From: Aquimarina mytili
Lineage (GTDB): Bacteria > Bacteroidota > Bacteroidia > Flavobacteriales > Flavobacteriaceae
Assembly: GCF_016735115.1 (NCBI RefSeq)
Contig: NZ_JAERQJ010000002.1
Span: 186,001-250,000 of the forward strand
DNA length: 64,000 nt
Direction: 5' to 3'
Of this stretch, positions 8,140-16,914 are shown one piece after another; the stretch's first letter is position 1; the number at the start of each line of letters is the position of its first letter. The notes beneath the pieces are model-generated. The model saw nothing but the letters and a program-made list of their open reading frames with translations. It did no database searches and was not told the DNA's origin. A program made the position numbers and the translations under genes.

Positions 8140-9432
8140 ATGCAATATTACAGTCTAAATAATAATACAACAAAAGCATCTTTTTCTGAAGCGGTTATCA
8201 AAGGGATTGCTCCAGACAAAGGATTATACTTTCCAGAGCACATAGCACCTTTGCCAAAATCATTCTTTGATACTATCGAAACTCTTGATAATATCGAGAT
8301 CGCCTATCAGGCAATCCGGCAATTTGTAGGTGACGAAATTCCGGAAACCGAATTAAAAGATATCCTTAATGATGTTCTAAGTTTTGAATTTCCTGTTGTA
8401 GAAGTTGAAGATAATATAGGTACTCTCGAATTATTTCATGGACCAACAATGGCTTTTAAGGATGTTGGAGCCCGTTTTATGGCACGGTGCCTCGGGTATT
8501 TTAATAAAAATAATGATAATCAAGTAACCGTTTTGGTAGCAACATCTGGCGATACTGGTGGTGCTGTTGCTAATGGATTTCTAGGTGTAAAAGGTGTTGA
8601 TGTAGTTATTCTTTATCCTTCTGGTAAAGTTAGTGACATACAAGAAAAACAGCTTACAACCCTTGGACAAAATATTGTTGCATTAGAAATCAATGGAGTG
8701 TTTGACGATTGTCAAGACATGGTAAAAACTGCCTTTTTGGATAGTGATATTACAGATTATAGACAATTAACATCTGCCAACTCTATTAATGTTGCAAGAT
8801 GGCTTCCACAGTTATTCTACTTTTTGTTTGCCTATAAACAAGTTAAAAGTAAAGGAAAAGATGTAGTTTTTTCTGTTCCAAGCGGAAATTTTGGGAATAT
8901 CTGTGCAGGTATCGTTGCTCACAAATTAGGGCTACCAGTAAAACAATTTATAGCGTCAACAAACATAAATGATACGGTAGTTCGATATTTAGAAACATCT
9001 AAATACGCTCCAAAACCATCAAAAGCTACAATTTCTAATGCTATGGATGTAGGTAATCCCAGTAATTTTATTCGAATACAAAAACTTTTTGATAATAATT
9101 TCGAGCAATTAAAACACTCTTTTTCTGCTTTTAGTTTTGATGACTCACAAACCAAAGAAGCTATGAAAAAAATATTTGACACTACAGGTTACATTGCTGA
9201 TCCGCATGGAGCCGTAGGCTATTTAGGATTGAAAAAGCAAGGTCTTAATGGTAATGATTATGGTATTTTCTTAGAAACGGCTCATCCCGTAAAGTTTTTA
9301 GATGTTGTGGAAGAGACTCTAAACACAACTATTGAAATACCATCACAAATACAAAAAGTAATGAATAAAGAGAAAAAAAGCTATTCCATTAATAGCTATA
9401 AAGAATTAAAGCAGTTCTTATTACGCAAATAA
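8140..9432 (+). CDS. thrC: Threonine synthase
   Basis: PLP enzyme that converts O-phosphohomoserine to threonine, the last step of the pathway. Visible signatures are YYSLNNNTTKASFSEAV at the N-terminus, HGPTMAFKDVGARFMAR with the PLP-binding Lys (about residue 108), ATSGDTGGAVANGF (phosphate loop) and VPSGNFGNICAG. Length 430 aa matches the bacterial ThrC of about 430 residues. Its 3' end, including the stop codon, lies in a perfect 16-bp hairpin. Confidence 0.97.
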   Translation: MQYYSLNNNTTKASFSEAVIKGIAPDKGLYFPEHIAPLPKSFFDTIETLDNIEIAYQAIRQFVGDEIPETELKDILNDVLSFEFPVVEVEDNIGTLELFHGPTMAFKDVGARFMARCLGYFNKNNDNQVTVLVATSGDTGGAVANGFLGVKGVDVVILYPSGKVSDIQEKQLTTLGQNIVALEINGVFDDCQDMVKTAFLDSDITDYRQLTSANSINVARWLPQLFYFLFAYKQVKSKGKDVVFSVPSGNFGNICAGIVAHKLGLPVKQFIASTNINDTVVRYLETSKYAPKPSKATISNAMDVGNPSNFIRIQKLFDNNFEQLKHSFSAFSFDDSQTKEAMKKIFDTTGYIADPHGAVGYLGLKKQGLNGNDYGIFLETAHPVKFLDVVEETLNTTIEIPSQIQKVMNKEKKSYSINSYKELKQFLLRK

Positions 9433-9443
9433 GAACTGCTTTA
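9407..9443. terminator. 16-bp hairpin spanning the thrC stop codon
   Basis: Perfect inverted repeat: left arm 9407-9422, loop 9423-9427, right arm 9428-9443. The thrC TAA (9430-9432) is inside the right arm. A T-rich but interrupted tract follows on the plus strand (ending TTTATTTTTTAG). It probably ends the thr operon and, being symmetric, may also serve the convergent M28-like gene. Confidence 0.7.
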
Positions 9444-9475
9444 AATTATTGATTTATTTTTTAGTATAGAACTAT

Positions 9476-10363
9476 TTATTCTTTAGCCATTGCCTTCATT
9501 ACATTATACACAATACTAGTAGTAGATGCAAGGTATTTGAAGTTAACGGTAGTATACTTATCAGAACTTTGCTTCACAAATGGAGAGTTATCAGCATTTT
9601 TAAGTTCTGCAGTAAGTGTTACTGTATCATAACCAAAGTTAGAAAAGAATCTACTCTCTGGTGTAGCTACAGTTCTCTTATAAATTGGCACAGGAGATTC
9701 TATACGGTATAAAGACTCTAAACTAAGATTAGAAGCAAGCATTTCTATAGCTCTATCTTCATCATTATCCCATCCCATATAATCCGATCTATGCATCGAA
9801 TGTATATTATACCCTTCAGTTTGTAACATTTTGGTAAACATTCGAGTTCCGATCATATTACTTTTCCAATGGTCAAAAAATACAACCATGAAATTTTTAT
9901 TTCGTTCCTCTAACTCTGCCAATTTTTTAGCTACATAATATGCAATAGCAATACCAGTGGCATTATGTATTGCTCCAGGGCTATTCTCTACAGTATCATA
10001 ATGCGCACAGATTATAACATACTCATCACTACCATTAGTAGCAGGAATTGTTGCATAAATATTAGAGCCTTGAAACTGATCTCCTTTTTTATTCTTTACG
10101 TTATAATCATTCCTTTCTGGCTTTAGTCCAATCTCTTTAAGGGAGTTTGATAAAAAATCAGCAGTAATTTTTCTTTCAGAAGCACTTGCTCTGCTCGATA
10201 ACGTTTTCTTTCCTTTAATAGGTTCATGGCCAGTTAACTTACCAACGACAGTTCGTTGGATGTTAATAATTTCGGCTTCAATTCGTTCTTCTTCAGTTTG
10301 AGCTGGGGCTAGCTGAATAGCAAAAACAAATACTAGTAGTAAAAATGTTCTATAATAATTCAT
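9476..10363 (-). CDS. Exported M28-like zinc peptidase homologue, catalytic residues lost
   Basis: Secreted or periplasmic protein of the M28 aminopeptidase fold. The start at 10363 gives a clean signal peptide (MNYYRTFLLLVFVFAIQLAPAQ); an ATG 7 codons upstream is possible. The strands that hold zinc are recognisable, CAHYDTVENSPGAIHNATG and VVFFDHWKSNMIGTRMF, but the metal Asp before NxxG is His (IHNATG for xDNASG). The Glu-Glu pair that follows FFD in active members is absent, and the last His ligand is replaced by a SDKYTT segment. It should therefore be a pseudopeptidase or use a rebuilt site. Single gene with its own promoter. Confidence 0.85.
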   Translation of the reverse strand: MNYYRTFLLLVFVFAIQLAPAQTEEERIEAEIINIQRTVVGKLTGHEPIKGKKTLSSRASASERKITADFLSNSLKEIGLKPERNDYNVKNKKGDQFQGSNIYATIPATNGSDEYVIICAHYDTVENSPGAIHNATGIAIAYYVAKKLAELEERNKNFMVVFFDHWKSNMIGTRMFTKMLQTEGYNIHSMHRSDYMGWDNDEDRAIEMLASNLSLESLYRIESPVPIYKRTVATPESRFFSNFGYDTVTLTAELKNADNSPFVKQSSDKYTTVNFKYLASTTSIVYNVMKAMAKE

Positions 10364-10395
10364 TTTGTAGGTTTTGTATTCCATTTAATTTAACA

Positions 10396-10425
10396 CAAAT
10401 TTAGGCAAATAATATAATAATCCAA
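10396..10425 (-). promoter_or_regulatory. Promoter of the M28-like gene
   Basis: On the minus strand, TTG (10425-10423), a 19-base spacer and TAAATTTG (10403-10396) match the full Bacteroidota promoter TTG-N19/20-TAnnTTTG. Transcription would start near 10390, ahead of the ATG at 10363. Confidence 0.65.
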
Positions 10426-10460
10426 TTTATTACTTTTATTCCTAAAATAACACATCGAAT

Positions 10461-11048
10461 ATGAATTTTCCAAAAACCGTGCCCTTTTTTTTTATTTTAC
10501 TACTTTTTTTGCAGTGTAAAACACATAATTCGCAACAAAACCTTTTAATAACAGAAGAAAACTGGCGTTCAGAAATTATTGATTTTCCTTTAGAATTTGC
10601 CCCATCATTAGAATATTTTGGTACAGAACACATTCGTTTTGCTCCAGGATGGGGTAAAAAAAATGCAGCTGATTATTTTTCTTATGCTTTTTTATGGATA
10701 CTAGATCAAGATCCCGAACTATCTTCAAAAAAATTAGAATCTGATATGGAAACCTATTTTGACGGTTTAATAAAAGTTATTTCTAAAGAAGAATTGAAGT
10801 CTAATATTGACATTACAAAATCAAAAGCTTTCTTCGAAAAGGTAAATGATTCTGTATATGCCGGAAAAATATTAACCTATGATCCGTTTACAACAAGAAA
10901 GGATGTAAATCTCAATATTATAGTTACTTATAGATATTGCACCTTAGAAAAAAAACATCTTGCATTATTTAATATATCACCCCAGGCACCTGAACATCAA
11001 ATATGGAAGAAAATGAAAAAGATAGCAATTGATCTTACGTGTGAATGA
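10461..11048 (+). CDS. Hypothetical lipoprotein
   Basis: A 195-residue protein I do not recognise. The first 19 residues are a lipoprotein signal ending in the lipobox LFLQC (FFFILLLFLQCKT). The mature part has a compact aromatic block (FAPGWGKKNAADYFSYAFLW) followed by a Lys/Glu-rich segment and a beta-rich end. There are no cofactor or catalytic motifs. It is divergent from the M28-like gene and precedes the ATP-grasp cassette by 92 bases, with no clear shared operon. Confidence 0.75.
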   Translation: MNFPKTVPFFFILLLFLQCKTHNSQQNLLITEENWRSEIIDFPLEFAPSLEYFGTEHIRFAPGWGKKNAADYFSYAFLWILDQDPELSSKKLESDMETYFDGLIKVISKEELKSNIDITKSKAFFEKVNDSVYAGKILTYDPFTTRKDVNLNIIVTYRYCTLEKKHLALFNISPQAPEHQIWKKMKKIAIDLTCE

Positions 11049-11140
11049 GACATTTCCTTTTTGATACCTAAAATTTATTTCTATTTTTTCTTGATTTTAT
11101 CATAAAAAACGTAAATTTTTACTTTCAAAAATCATCTGCA

Positions 11141-12172
11141 ATGAATGTTTGTTTTTTAATGTATCCCTGGGAAGAAATCGATCCAGAGAATGATACATCA
11201 CTGACTTTAATCCATGAATGTACCAAGCGTGGTCATGGAGTTGCACTTGCTACTCCTTCAAATCTTACCATTAGAGATAGTGTTACGTTCTCTTTTTGTA
11301 AAGTCATTAATAGAGTTGAAAAAATTTCTTCTTCATTAAAATCTTTCCATACCAAAACTACCTTTAGGGATGAAATGCTACCACTAGCAGGGTTTGATGT
11401 GATTATTTTACGCAGTAATCCGCCATTAGATATGATTATGCTGAACTTTCTGGATTCTGTAAAAGATGATGTATTTATCATAAATGATATAGATGGTATA
11501 CGCAGATCAAACAACAAATTATATACAGCGGCTTTTGAGGATATTGAAACACACTTTATCCCTAAAACTCATGTAACAAAAAACAAAGATTATTTAATAA
11601 AAATGATCAAAGAAGCTCCAAATGATAAAATGATTTTAAAGCCATTAAACGGTTTTGGTGGTTCTGGAGTTATTCTTATAGAAAAAGGAGCTATGCGTAG
11701 TATTCGATCATTACTTGATTTTTATATCGATAATAAAGATGGCTCTACCAATTATGTAATCCTACAGGATTATATTGAAGGAGCAGATCAAGGAGACGTA
11801 CGTATTCTTATTCTTAATGGAAAACCTATTGGTGCTATGCGCAGAATTCCAGGCGAAGATGATCATAGATCAAATGTAACTGCCGGAGGTTCTGTTGTAA
11901 AACATTCTCTCACAAAACAAGAAAAAGAATTATGTCGTAAGATTGGGCCTAAATTAGTAAAAGATGGTCTTTATTTTGTTGGTATTGATGTTATTAATGG
12001 AATGTTAGTCGAAGTTAATGTAATGAGTCCGGGTGGTATAACGTATATCAACAAAAAATATAAGGTCAAACTTCAGGAAAAAGTTGTGGATTTTATCGAG
12101 GATAAAGTGGTACAGCGAGTAAATAGGTTTGATAGAAAAGCAAAATTGAGAAAAACTGTAGATGATGCATAA
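11141..12172 (+). CDS. ATP-grasp ligase of the glutathione synthetase (GshB-like) type
   Basis: A 343-residue ATP-grasp carboxylate-amine ligase resembling GshB. The N-terminal pre-ATP-grasp lobe starts MNVCFLMYPWEEIDPENDTS. The glycine loop is KPLNGFGGSGVILIEKG (about residues 167-183), and the Mg/ATP part is YIEGADQGDVRILILNGKPI, then GIDVINGMLVEVNVMSPGG with the acidic and Asn ligands. No gshA-like gene is nearby, and the window holds bshA, so the cell is expected to use bacillithiol; the substrate may therefore not be gamma-glutamylcysteine. Its stop overlaps the next gene by 11 bases, making it the first member of a three-gene cassette. Confidence 0.85.
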   Translation: MNVCFLMYPWEEIDPENDTSLTLIHECTKRGHGVALATPSNLTIRDSVTFSFCKVINRVEKISSSLKSFHTKTTFRDEMLPLAGFDVIILRSNPPLDMIMLNFLDSVKDDVFIINDIDGIRRSNNKLYTAAFEDIETHFIPKTHVTKNKDYLIKMIKEAPNDKMILKPLNGFGGSGVILIEKGAMRSIRSLLDFYIDNKDGSTNYVILQDYIEGADQGDVRILILNGKPIGAMRRIPGEDDHRSNVTAGGSVVKHSLTKQEKELCRKIGPKLVKDGLYFVGIDVINGMLVEVNVMSPGGITYINKKYKVKLQEKVVDFIEDKVVQRVNRFDRKAKLRKTVDDA

Positions 12173-12995
12173 GCTATCTATTGATGAAATTATTGCTGCA
12201 ATAAACGCTGAGACACCTTTTTTTGCCGTTGCCGAAGATTATTCATTTACACTAAAAATTGATTCCTATGCGCATTATATCTGTGGTGCTGTTCATGACG
12301 GGCATCAATTTCGTAAAGAACTATGGAGCAATTGCTTACATTCTGAGTATGATCGATGGTATGAAGAAGATCCGGCAACAAGACAAATGATTCAGGATCA
12401 CCCAATCGTAATTGCAGGATGTGACTCCAGGTTTGAATATGATTTAAATAGAGCTCCTGAAAATGCAATCTATGAAGACGCCTGGGGGAAACAATTATGG
12501 AAAAAACCGCTATCAGATGATTTTAAAAATCGCTCTTTGAAAAAACACCATAATTTCTACAAAGTAGTTCATGCGTTAGTATCAAAAATCGAATCTAAAT
12601 ACGGTTCTGCAATTGTTTATGATATGCACTCTTACAATTGGCGTCGTTGGAATCGAGAAGTTCCAGTAATTAACTTAGGAACTACAAATATAGATAACTC
12701 AAAGTACGACGTTTTTGCACAATCATGGTGTGAAACCTTGTCAAAAATTGAGTTACCTAATGGAATTAACACCACTGCTGGTATCAATAATACTTTTCAG
12801 GGTAATGGATATTTTCTGAAATATATCACGCAAAACTTCAATAACACGCTTGTATTAGCTACCGAATTCTCTAAAATATACTGCCACGAATTAGAATACA
12901 TTATGTATCCAGAAGTTGTAACTGCAATTCAAAATGACCTGAATATGCGACTTCCAAAACATGCAAATGTATTTTATGATAGTGTTATAAGATAA
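12162..12995 (+). CDS. N-formylglutamate amidohydrolase-like protein
   Basis: A 277-residue protein of the N-formylglutamate amidohydrolase (HutG-type) superfamily, zinc hydrolases that cleave amide bonds. Visible family features are HYICGAVHDGHQFRKEL, where a zinc His is expected, AGCDSRFEYDLNRAPENAIY, VYDMHSYNWRR with a further Asp/His pair, and GINTTAGINNTFQGNGYFL near the C-terminus. It overlaps the ATP-grasp gene by 11 bases and precedes the QEGLA gene by 75. No histidine-utilisation genes are present, so a role in histidine degradation is unlikely. It probably acts on the product or substrate of the neighbouring ligase. Confidence 0.85.
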   Translation: MMHKLSIDEIIAAINAETPFFAVAEDYSFTLKIDSYAHYICGAVHDGHQFRKELWSNCLHSEYDRWYEEDPATRQMIQDHPIVIAGCDSRFEYDLNRAPENAIYEDAWGKQLWKKPLSDDFKNRSLKKHHNFYKVVHALVSKIESKYGSAIVYDMHSYNWRRWNREVPVINLGTTNIDNSKYDVFAQSWCETLSKIELPNGINTTAGINNTFQGNGYFLKYITQNFNNTLVLATEFSKIYCHELEYIMYPEVVTAIQNDLNMRLPKHANVFYDSVIR

Positions 12996-13070
12996 CTAGC
13001 ACTATTTGTTAATCTGCGTTTTTTGCAGTTAGTTTGCGGTACTAGAACATGAAGGAATAAAAACAATATA

Positions 13071-14228
13071 ATGATTGAAGATGTAGTATCAACATATAGC
13101 GATCTTTTTGAAATAGATCAAAATCTGGATAGATTGGTTAAGAATATCGAACTTCTTAATTTTCTTAACCCATTAAATATTGAACAGGAAAAAAAGAACT
13201 TTTTTGCTTGTAAATATAGAAAGAATCCTGTCTTCAAGTATCGTAAAATTAAGTTCAATCCTTATAAAATGCAGCGGTTATTTTTTAGCCAGCGATTAGA
13301 ACGTATAGAAGATGATCAGGTAAGAAAATTATATCAAGATATCATATATGAATATTCGGGTTTGATACACTGTATCGAAACCATAGGAACTGGAAAAAGT
13401 TTTTATTATAATTCTTTGAAAGTATTTGGAACACCCAAAGAGCGTGATGTAGAAAATGCACGTTTTATTCTTCACTTTGAAGACGAACAACCTACAGATG
13501 ATTTGATAAAAAAAATCTCTGCTAATGAAGCAGAATCATACTTTGAAGATTTTGCAAAACGATATACATTCGATTTAAATATTAAAAAATCTACTCATAT
13601 TTCAGCGGCAGCAATGGTACTTAATGCTTCTGAAACACTAGTTCTGAAAAAAAACCACAAGTTCAGCGATAATGATTTAAAAGTATTGGCTAATCATGAA
13701 ATTGGAGTACACCTGGTAACAACCTTTAATGGAAAAAGCCAGCCTCTAAAAATATTTTCTAATGGTTTTGTGAATAACACAGAAACCCAAGAAGGCTTAG
13801 CTGTTTTTAGCGAATATTTGGCAGGTTGTCTTACTTTAAAACGAATGAAAGAATTAGCATATCGTGTAATCGCTGCTGATAGTTTAATCAAAGGATATGA
13901 TTTTGCAGCTACTTTTGATCTATTGTACAGTCAATATAAATTAGATAGAGATACGGCCTGGCAAATTACATTAAGAGTACACCGAGGCGGAGGATTTACA
14001 AAAGATTATTTATACTTAACTGGGTTAAAAAAAATATATGATTATTACTATTCTAATCAAGATATGAATATCTTATTAACCGGTAAAGTTACTCTTGAGA
14101 ATAAAGAAAGTATTGAAAGGCTACAGTACTTGGGGTTAGCGAATAAAAGTATTCATATTACAGATTCTTTTGAGCAAAACCTGAACACAAATGCAAAACT
14201 TGATTTTATTTTAAGAAATTTAAAATAA
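13071..14228 (+). CDS. QEGLA-motif protein (DUF1704), HExxxH metallopeptidase-like
   Basis: A 385-residue protein of the family named 'flavohemoglobin expression-modulating QEGLA motif protein' (DUF1704). The zinc motif is HEIGVH (about residues 207-212; HExxxH, unlike the common HExxH). TQEGLAVFSEYLAG follows about 30 residues later and supplies the third ligand. The same fold and motif occur in eukaryotic MATCAP-type tyrosine carboxypeptidases that trim C-terminal residues, so a carboxypeptidase on a peptide or small conjugate is plausible. It is last in the cassette with the ATP-grasp ligase and the amidohydrolase-like protein. The family name does not prove any link to flavohemoglobin, and none is encoded here. 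Confidence 0.85.
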   Translation: MIEDVVSTYSDLFEIDQNLDRLVKNIELLNFLNPLNIEQEKKNFFACKYRKNPVFKYRKIKFNPYKMQRLFFSQRLERIEDDQVRKLYQDIIYEYSGLIHCIETIGTGKSFYYNSLKVFGTPKERDVENARFILHFEDEQPTDDLIKKISANEAESYFEDFAKRYTFDLNIKKSTHISAAAMVLNASETLVLKKNHKFSDNDLKVLANHEIGVHLVTTFNGKSQPLKIFSNGFVNNTETQEGLAVFSEYLAGCLTLKRMKELAYRVIAADSLIKGYDFAATFDLLYSQYKLDRDTAWQITLRVHRGGGFTKDYLYLTGLKKIYDYYYSNQDMNILLTGKVTLENKESIERLQYLGLANKSIHITDSFEQNLNTNAKLDFILRNLK

Positions 14229-14235
14229 AAATACT

Positions 14236-14637
14236 CTATAACTTCCTAAATTTCTGTGCACACGCTTCAATACAAATAAAATTAAGGATAAGTTCTGCTT
14301 CATTCTTTTCAAAGAAAATAGTAATCACATCATCTTCACAACCTATATTTAATGTTGTATTTTCTAGGGAAAATGTACCGGAACTAGTGTCATTAGATGA
14401 TGTAAATACATCACATAATGAACCATTTGTAGATACTATTGTGCCATTATTAAAGAATTCTAATGTAAAATCACTATCAACAGGTTGAAATGTACCACTC
14501 CCATCTCCTGGATCAACTAACTGTTCTACCAGCAACCATTTACCAACGATATCTGTACTTATATTTATTGTATCATCATCATCAGAACAAGATGTTACTA
14601 CCATAAAACATATAACAATTACAATCAAATTTCGCAT
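14236..14637 (-). CDS. Lipocalin-like surface lipoprotein
   Basis: A 133-residue lipoprotein with signal peptide and lipobox (FMVVTSC) followed directly by SDDDD, an Asp-rich tail of the kind that directs Bacteroidota lipoproteins to the cell surface. The rest is a small beta barrel beginning IVGKWLLVEQLVDPG and ending in ACAQKFRKL, as in lipocalin-like Flavobacteriia proteins. Ligand unknown. A similar lipoprotein lies at 18145-18555. Convergent with the QEGLA gene, 7 bases apart. Confidence 0.8.
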   Translation of the reverse strand: MRNLIVIVICFMVVTSCSDDDDTINISTDIVGKWLLVEQLVDPGDGSGTFQPVDSDFTLEFFNNGTIVSTNGSLCDVFTSSNDTSSGTFSLENTTLNIGCEDDVITIFFEKNEAELILNFICIEACAQKFRKL

Positions 14638-14817
14638 GACTTCCTTTTTATTATAAGATTATATTTTTCTGAAATGGTTGCTTCTCATAAAATATAATTG
14701 ATATCCACCGATACTTTTGATTAATATAAATATTAGTAATGATTTCTGGGTTGATATTATTGAAAAATACATAGTATATAGAAACCAATAATTTATCAAG
14801 ATTATAACAAAAAAGCA

Positions 14818-14848
14818 TTGTGTAGCTAATCAAAGTTTTTTACTTTCG
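14818..14848 (+). promoter_or_regulatory. Promoter of gcvT
   Basis: TTG (14818-14820), a 20-base spacer and TACTTTCG (14841-14848), one base off TAnnTTTG, form a good Bacteroidota promoter ending 26 bases before the gcvT ATG. The rest of the 237-base gap before gcvT shows nothing else. Confidence 0.6.
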
Positions 14849-14874
14849 GCGTCAATTTCATAATCATTCATACA

Positions 14875-15957
14875 ATGAAAAACACAGCATTAACTGAAAC
14901 TCACATTGCTCTTGGAGCTAAAATAGTACCATTTGCAGGTTTTAATATGCCTGTATCATACGAAGGTGTAAATATTGAACATGAAACCGTTCGTAATGGA
15001 GTTGGTGTTTTTGATGTTTCTCATATGGGAGAATTTTTAATCTCAGGTCCTAATGCTCTGGATTTGATACAAAAAGTAACTTCTAATGATGCATCTAAAT
15101 TAGTAGACGGTAAAGCACAATACAGTTGTTTACCCAATGACAAAGGCGGAATTGTTGACGACTTAATCGTATATAAGATCGCAGACGAAAAATACCTTAT
15201 GGTTGTCAATGCATCAAATATTGAAAAGGATTGGCAATGGATCAGTAGTCACAATACGATGAAAGCTGAAATGCGGGATTTGTCTGATGAATATTCTTTA
15301 TTAGCAATTCAAGGACCTAAAGCTGTTGCTGCAATGCAATCTTTAACATCTGTTGATTTAGAAAAATTAAAATTTTACACTTTTGAAGTAGCAGATTTTG
15401 CGGGAATAGAGCATGTAATTATTTCGGCTACTGGCTATACTGGTAGTGGTGGTTTTGAAATTTATTGTAAAAACTCTGAAGTACAACAAATATGGGATAG
15501 AGTATTTGAAGCCGGAGCAGATTTTGGAATAAAACCTATCGGATTAGCCGCTAGAGATACTTTACGATTAGAGATGGGGTATTGCCTATACGGTAATGAT
15601 ATTAATGATACCACCTCTCCTATTGAAGCTGGGTTAGGCTGGATCACCAAATTTTCTAAAGATTTTATCAATGCAGAGGCTTTAGCAAAAGAAAAAGAAC
15701 GTGGTGCAGAACGTAAGTTAATAGGTTTTGAACTTGATGAACGCGGTATTCCTCGACATGATTATGATATTGTTGATGGCAATGGCAATACAATTGGTAT
15801 CGTAACTTCTGGAACCATGTCGCCATCTTTAGGAAAAGGAATTGGATTGGGTTATGTTCCTTCAGTTTTTGCAAAACCTGGGAGCAAAATTTCTATTCAG
15901 GTTAGAAAAAAAGCAATTCCAGCTACAGTAGTGAAATTACCATTTTACAAAGGATAG
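14875..15957 (+). CDS. gcvT: Glycine cleavage system T protein (aminomethyltransferase)
   Basis: Transfers the methylene group from aminomethyl-lipoyl-H protein to tetrahydrofolate, releasing ammonia. Motifs are [20 protein letters not shown] at the N-terminus, [30 protein letters not shown] with the folate region, and [20 protein letters not shown]. Length 360 aa is normal for GcvT. The other glycine-cleavage genes are not adjacent, which is common in Flavobacteriia. A strong terminator follows the gene. Confidence 0.97.
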   Translation: MKNTALTETHIALGAKIVPFAGFNMPVSYEGVNIEHETVRNGVGVFDVSHMGEFLISGPNALDLIQKVTSNDASKLVDGKAQYSCLPNDKGGIVDDLIVYKIADEKYLMVVNASNIEKDWQWISSHNTMKAEMRDLSDEYSLLAIQGPKAVAAMQSLTSVDLEKLKFYTFEVADFAGIEHVIISATGYTGSGGFEIYCKNSEVQQIWDRVFEAGADFGIKPIGLAARDTLRLEMGYCLYGNDINDTTSPIEAGLGWITKFSKDFINAEALAKEKERGAERKLIGFELDERGIPRHDYDIVDGNGNTIGIVTSGTMSPSLGKGIGLGYVPSVFAKPGSKISIQVRKKAIPATVVKLPFYKG

Positions 15958-15980
15958 TCTTACAATAAAAAATAGTATAC

Positions 15981-16027
15981 TTAAGTTTCAAGGTTACTTC
16001 TGTAATTTTTGAAACTTAATTTTTTTA
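15981..16027 (+). terminator. Rho-independent terminator after gcvT
   Basis: The 11-bp stem TTAAGTTTCAA / TTGAAACTTAA (15981-15991 and 16009-16019) has a loop that itself pairs partly (GTTAC/GTAAT) and is followed by an 8-T run. Confidence 0.85.
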
Positions 16028-16040
16028 TAAGTCATAACAA

Positions 16041-16856
16041 TTGAAAAAAATTCTCATCATAGGAGCTAGTGGTTTTATAGGAAATGCCCTCTATAAAGAG
16101 CTGAATTCTTATTTTGATACCTATGGAACCTATCGTACCGACAATTCCTTTTTTGAAAAAAATCAAAAATTTTTTCAATATGACATGGAGACCGAGGATA
16201 TTTCGATCTTACTTGACAACCTAAAACCTACTATTATTATTGCCGCACTACGAGGTAATTTTAATTCTCAAATAGACGCGCATCTTCGCATTATTAAATG
16301 GATTACAAATCATAAATGCAAACTTTTTTTTATATCTAGTGCTAATGTATTTGATTCTTTTAGCAACTATCCTTCTTACGAATACGATAAAACACTTAGT
16401 GACAGTGTTTTTGGAAGGTTTAAAATCAAAATAGAAAATGCCTTGATGCGATTACCACCTCATAAATATGTAATCGCTCGAGTGCCCATGGTTTTTGGAG
16501 CTACGAGCCCCAGGGTGCAAGAGCTCAAAACACTTCATGACCTCAAAGCGCCTATAGAAGTTTTTCCAAATGTTATCATAAATGTTACCACAATATTGAA
16601 GTTTACGCAACAAATACATTATATAATCAATCGAAATAAAAAAGGAATTTTTCATCTTGGAAGTACCGACCTAATTTATCATTTTGACCTAATAAAAGAG
16701 GTTTGTGATATGCTTCAACTAGAAGACCCTGTTTTTAAACAAGTCTATGATTCTAATAATGATCGTTACTTAGCTGTTTTGCCCAGAGATAATAAATTAC
16801 CCAAAAATCTTCAAATTACAACACAACAAGTAATAGATTCGGTTATAATAAAATGA
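16041..16856 (+). CDS. NAD(P)-binding epimerase/reductase-like protein (RmlD/SDR type)
   Basis: A 271-residue extended short-chain dehydrogenase. TTG start at 16041 gives the expected KKILIIGASGFIGNALYKEL with the GxxGxxG dinucleotide loop. Later family positions are LFFISSANVFDS (the usual STDYVF strand) and RVPMVFG. Where the catalytic YxxxK should be it reads FGRFK, so the Tyr is Phe while the Lys remains; full reductase or epimerase activity is doubtful. The partner could be a sugar nucleotide. It starts 14 bases after the gcvT terminator and is probably transcribed separately; no polysaccharide genes surround it. Confidence 0.75.
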   Translation: MKKILIIGASGFIGNALYKELNSYFDTYGTYRTDNSFFEKNQKFFQYDMETEDISILLDNLKPTIIIAALRGNFNSQIDAHLRIIKWITNHKCKLFFISSANVFDSFSNYPSYEYDKTLSDSVFGRFKIKIENALMRLPPHKYVIARVPMVFGATSPRVQELKTLHDLKAPIEVFPNVIINVTTILKFTQQIHYIINRNKKGIFHLGSTDLIYHFDLIKEVCDMLQLEDPVFKQVYDSNNDRYLAVLPRDNKLPKNLQITTQQVIDSVIIK

Positions 16857-16902
16857 TTCTTAATGAAGTCATAATTGAATGTATACAACTCATAATTCAT
16901 AG

Positions 16903-16910
16903 TATCTTTG
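16903..16910 (+). promoter_or_regulatory. -7 element ahead of the DCC-family gene
   Basis: TATCTTTG matches TAnnTTTG exactly and ends only 4 bases before the ATG at 16915, so the transcript may be leaderless or nearly so. A TTG at 16875-16877 is 25 bases upstream, longer than usual. Confidence 0.5.
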
Positions 16911-16914
16911 CAGT

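Noticed and set aside
14651..14833. 60-codon minus-strand ORF upstream of gcvT
   Set aside because: AT-driven Ile/Asn/Tyr-rich text overlapping the gcvT promoter; no signal peptide or homology seen.
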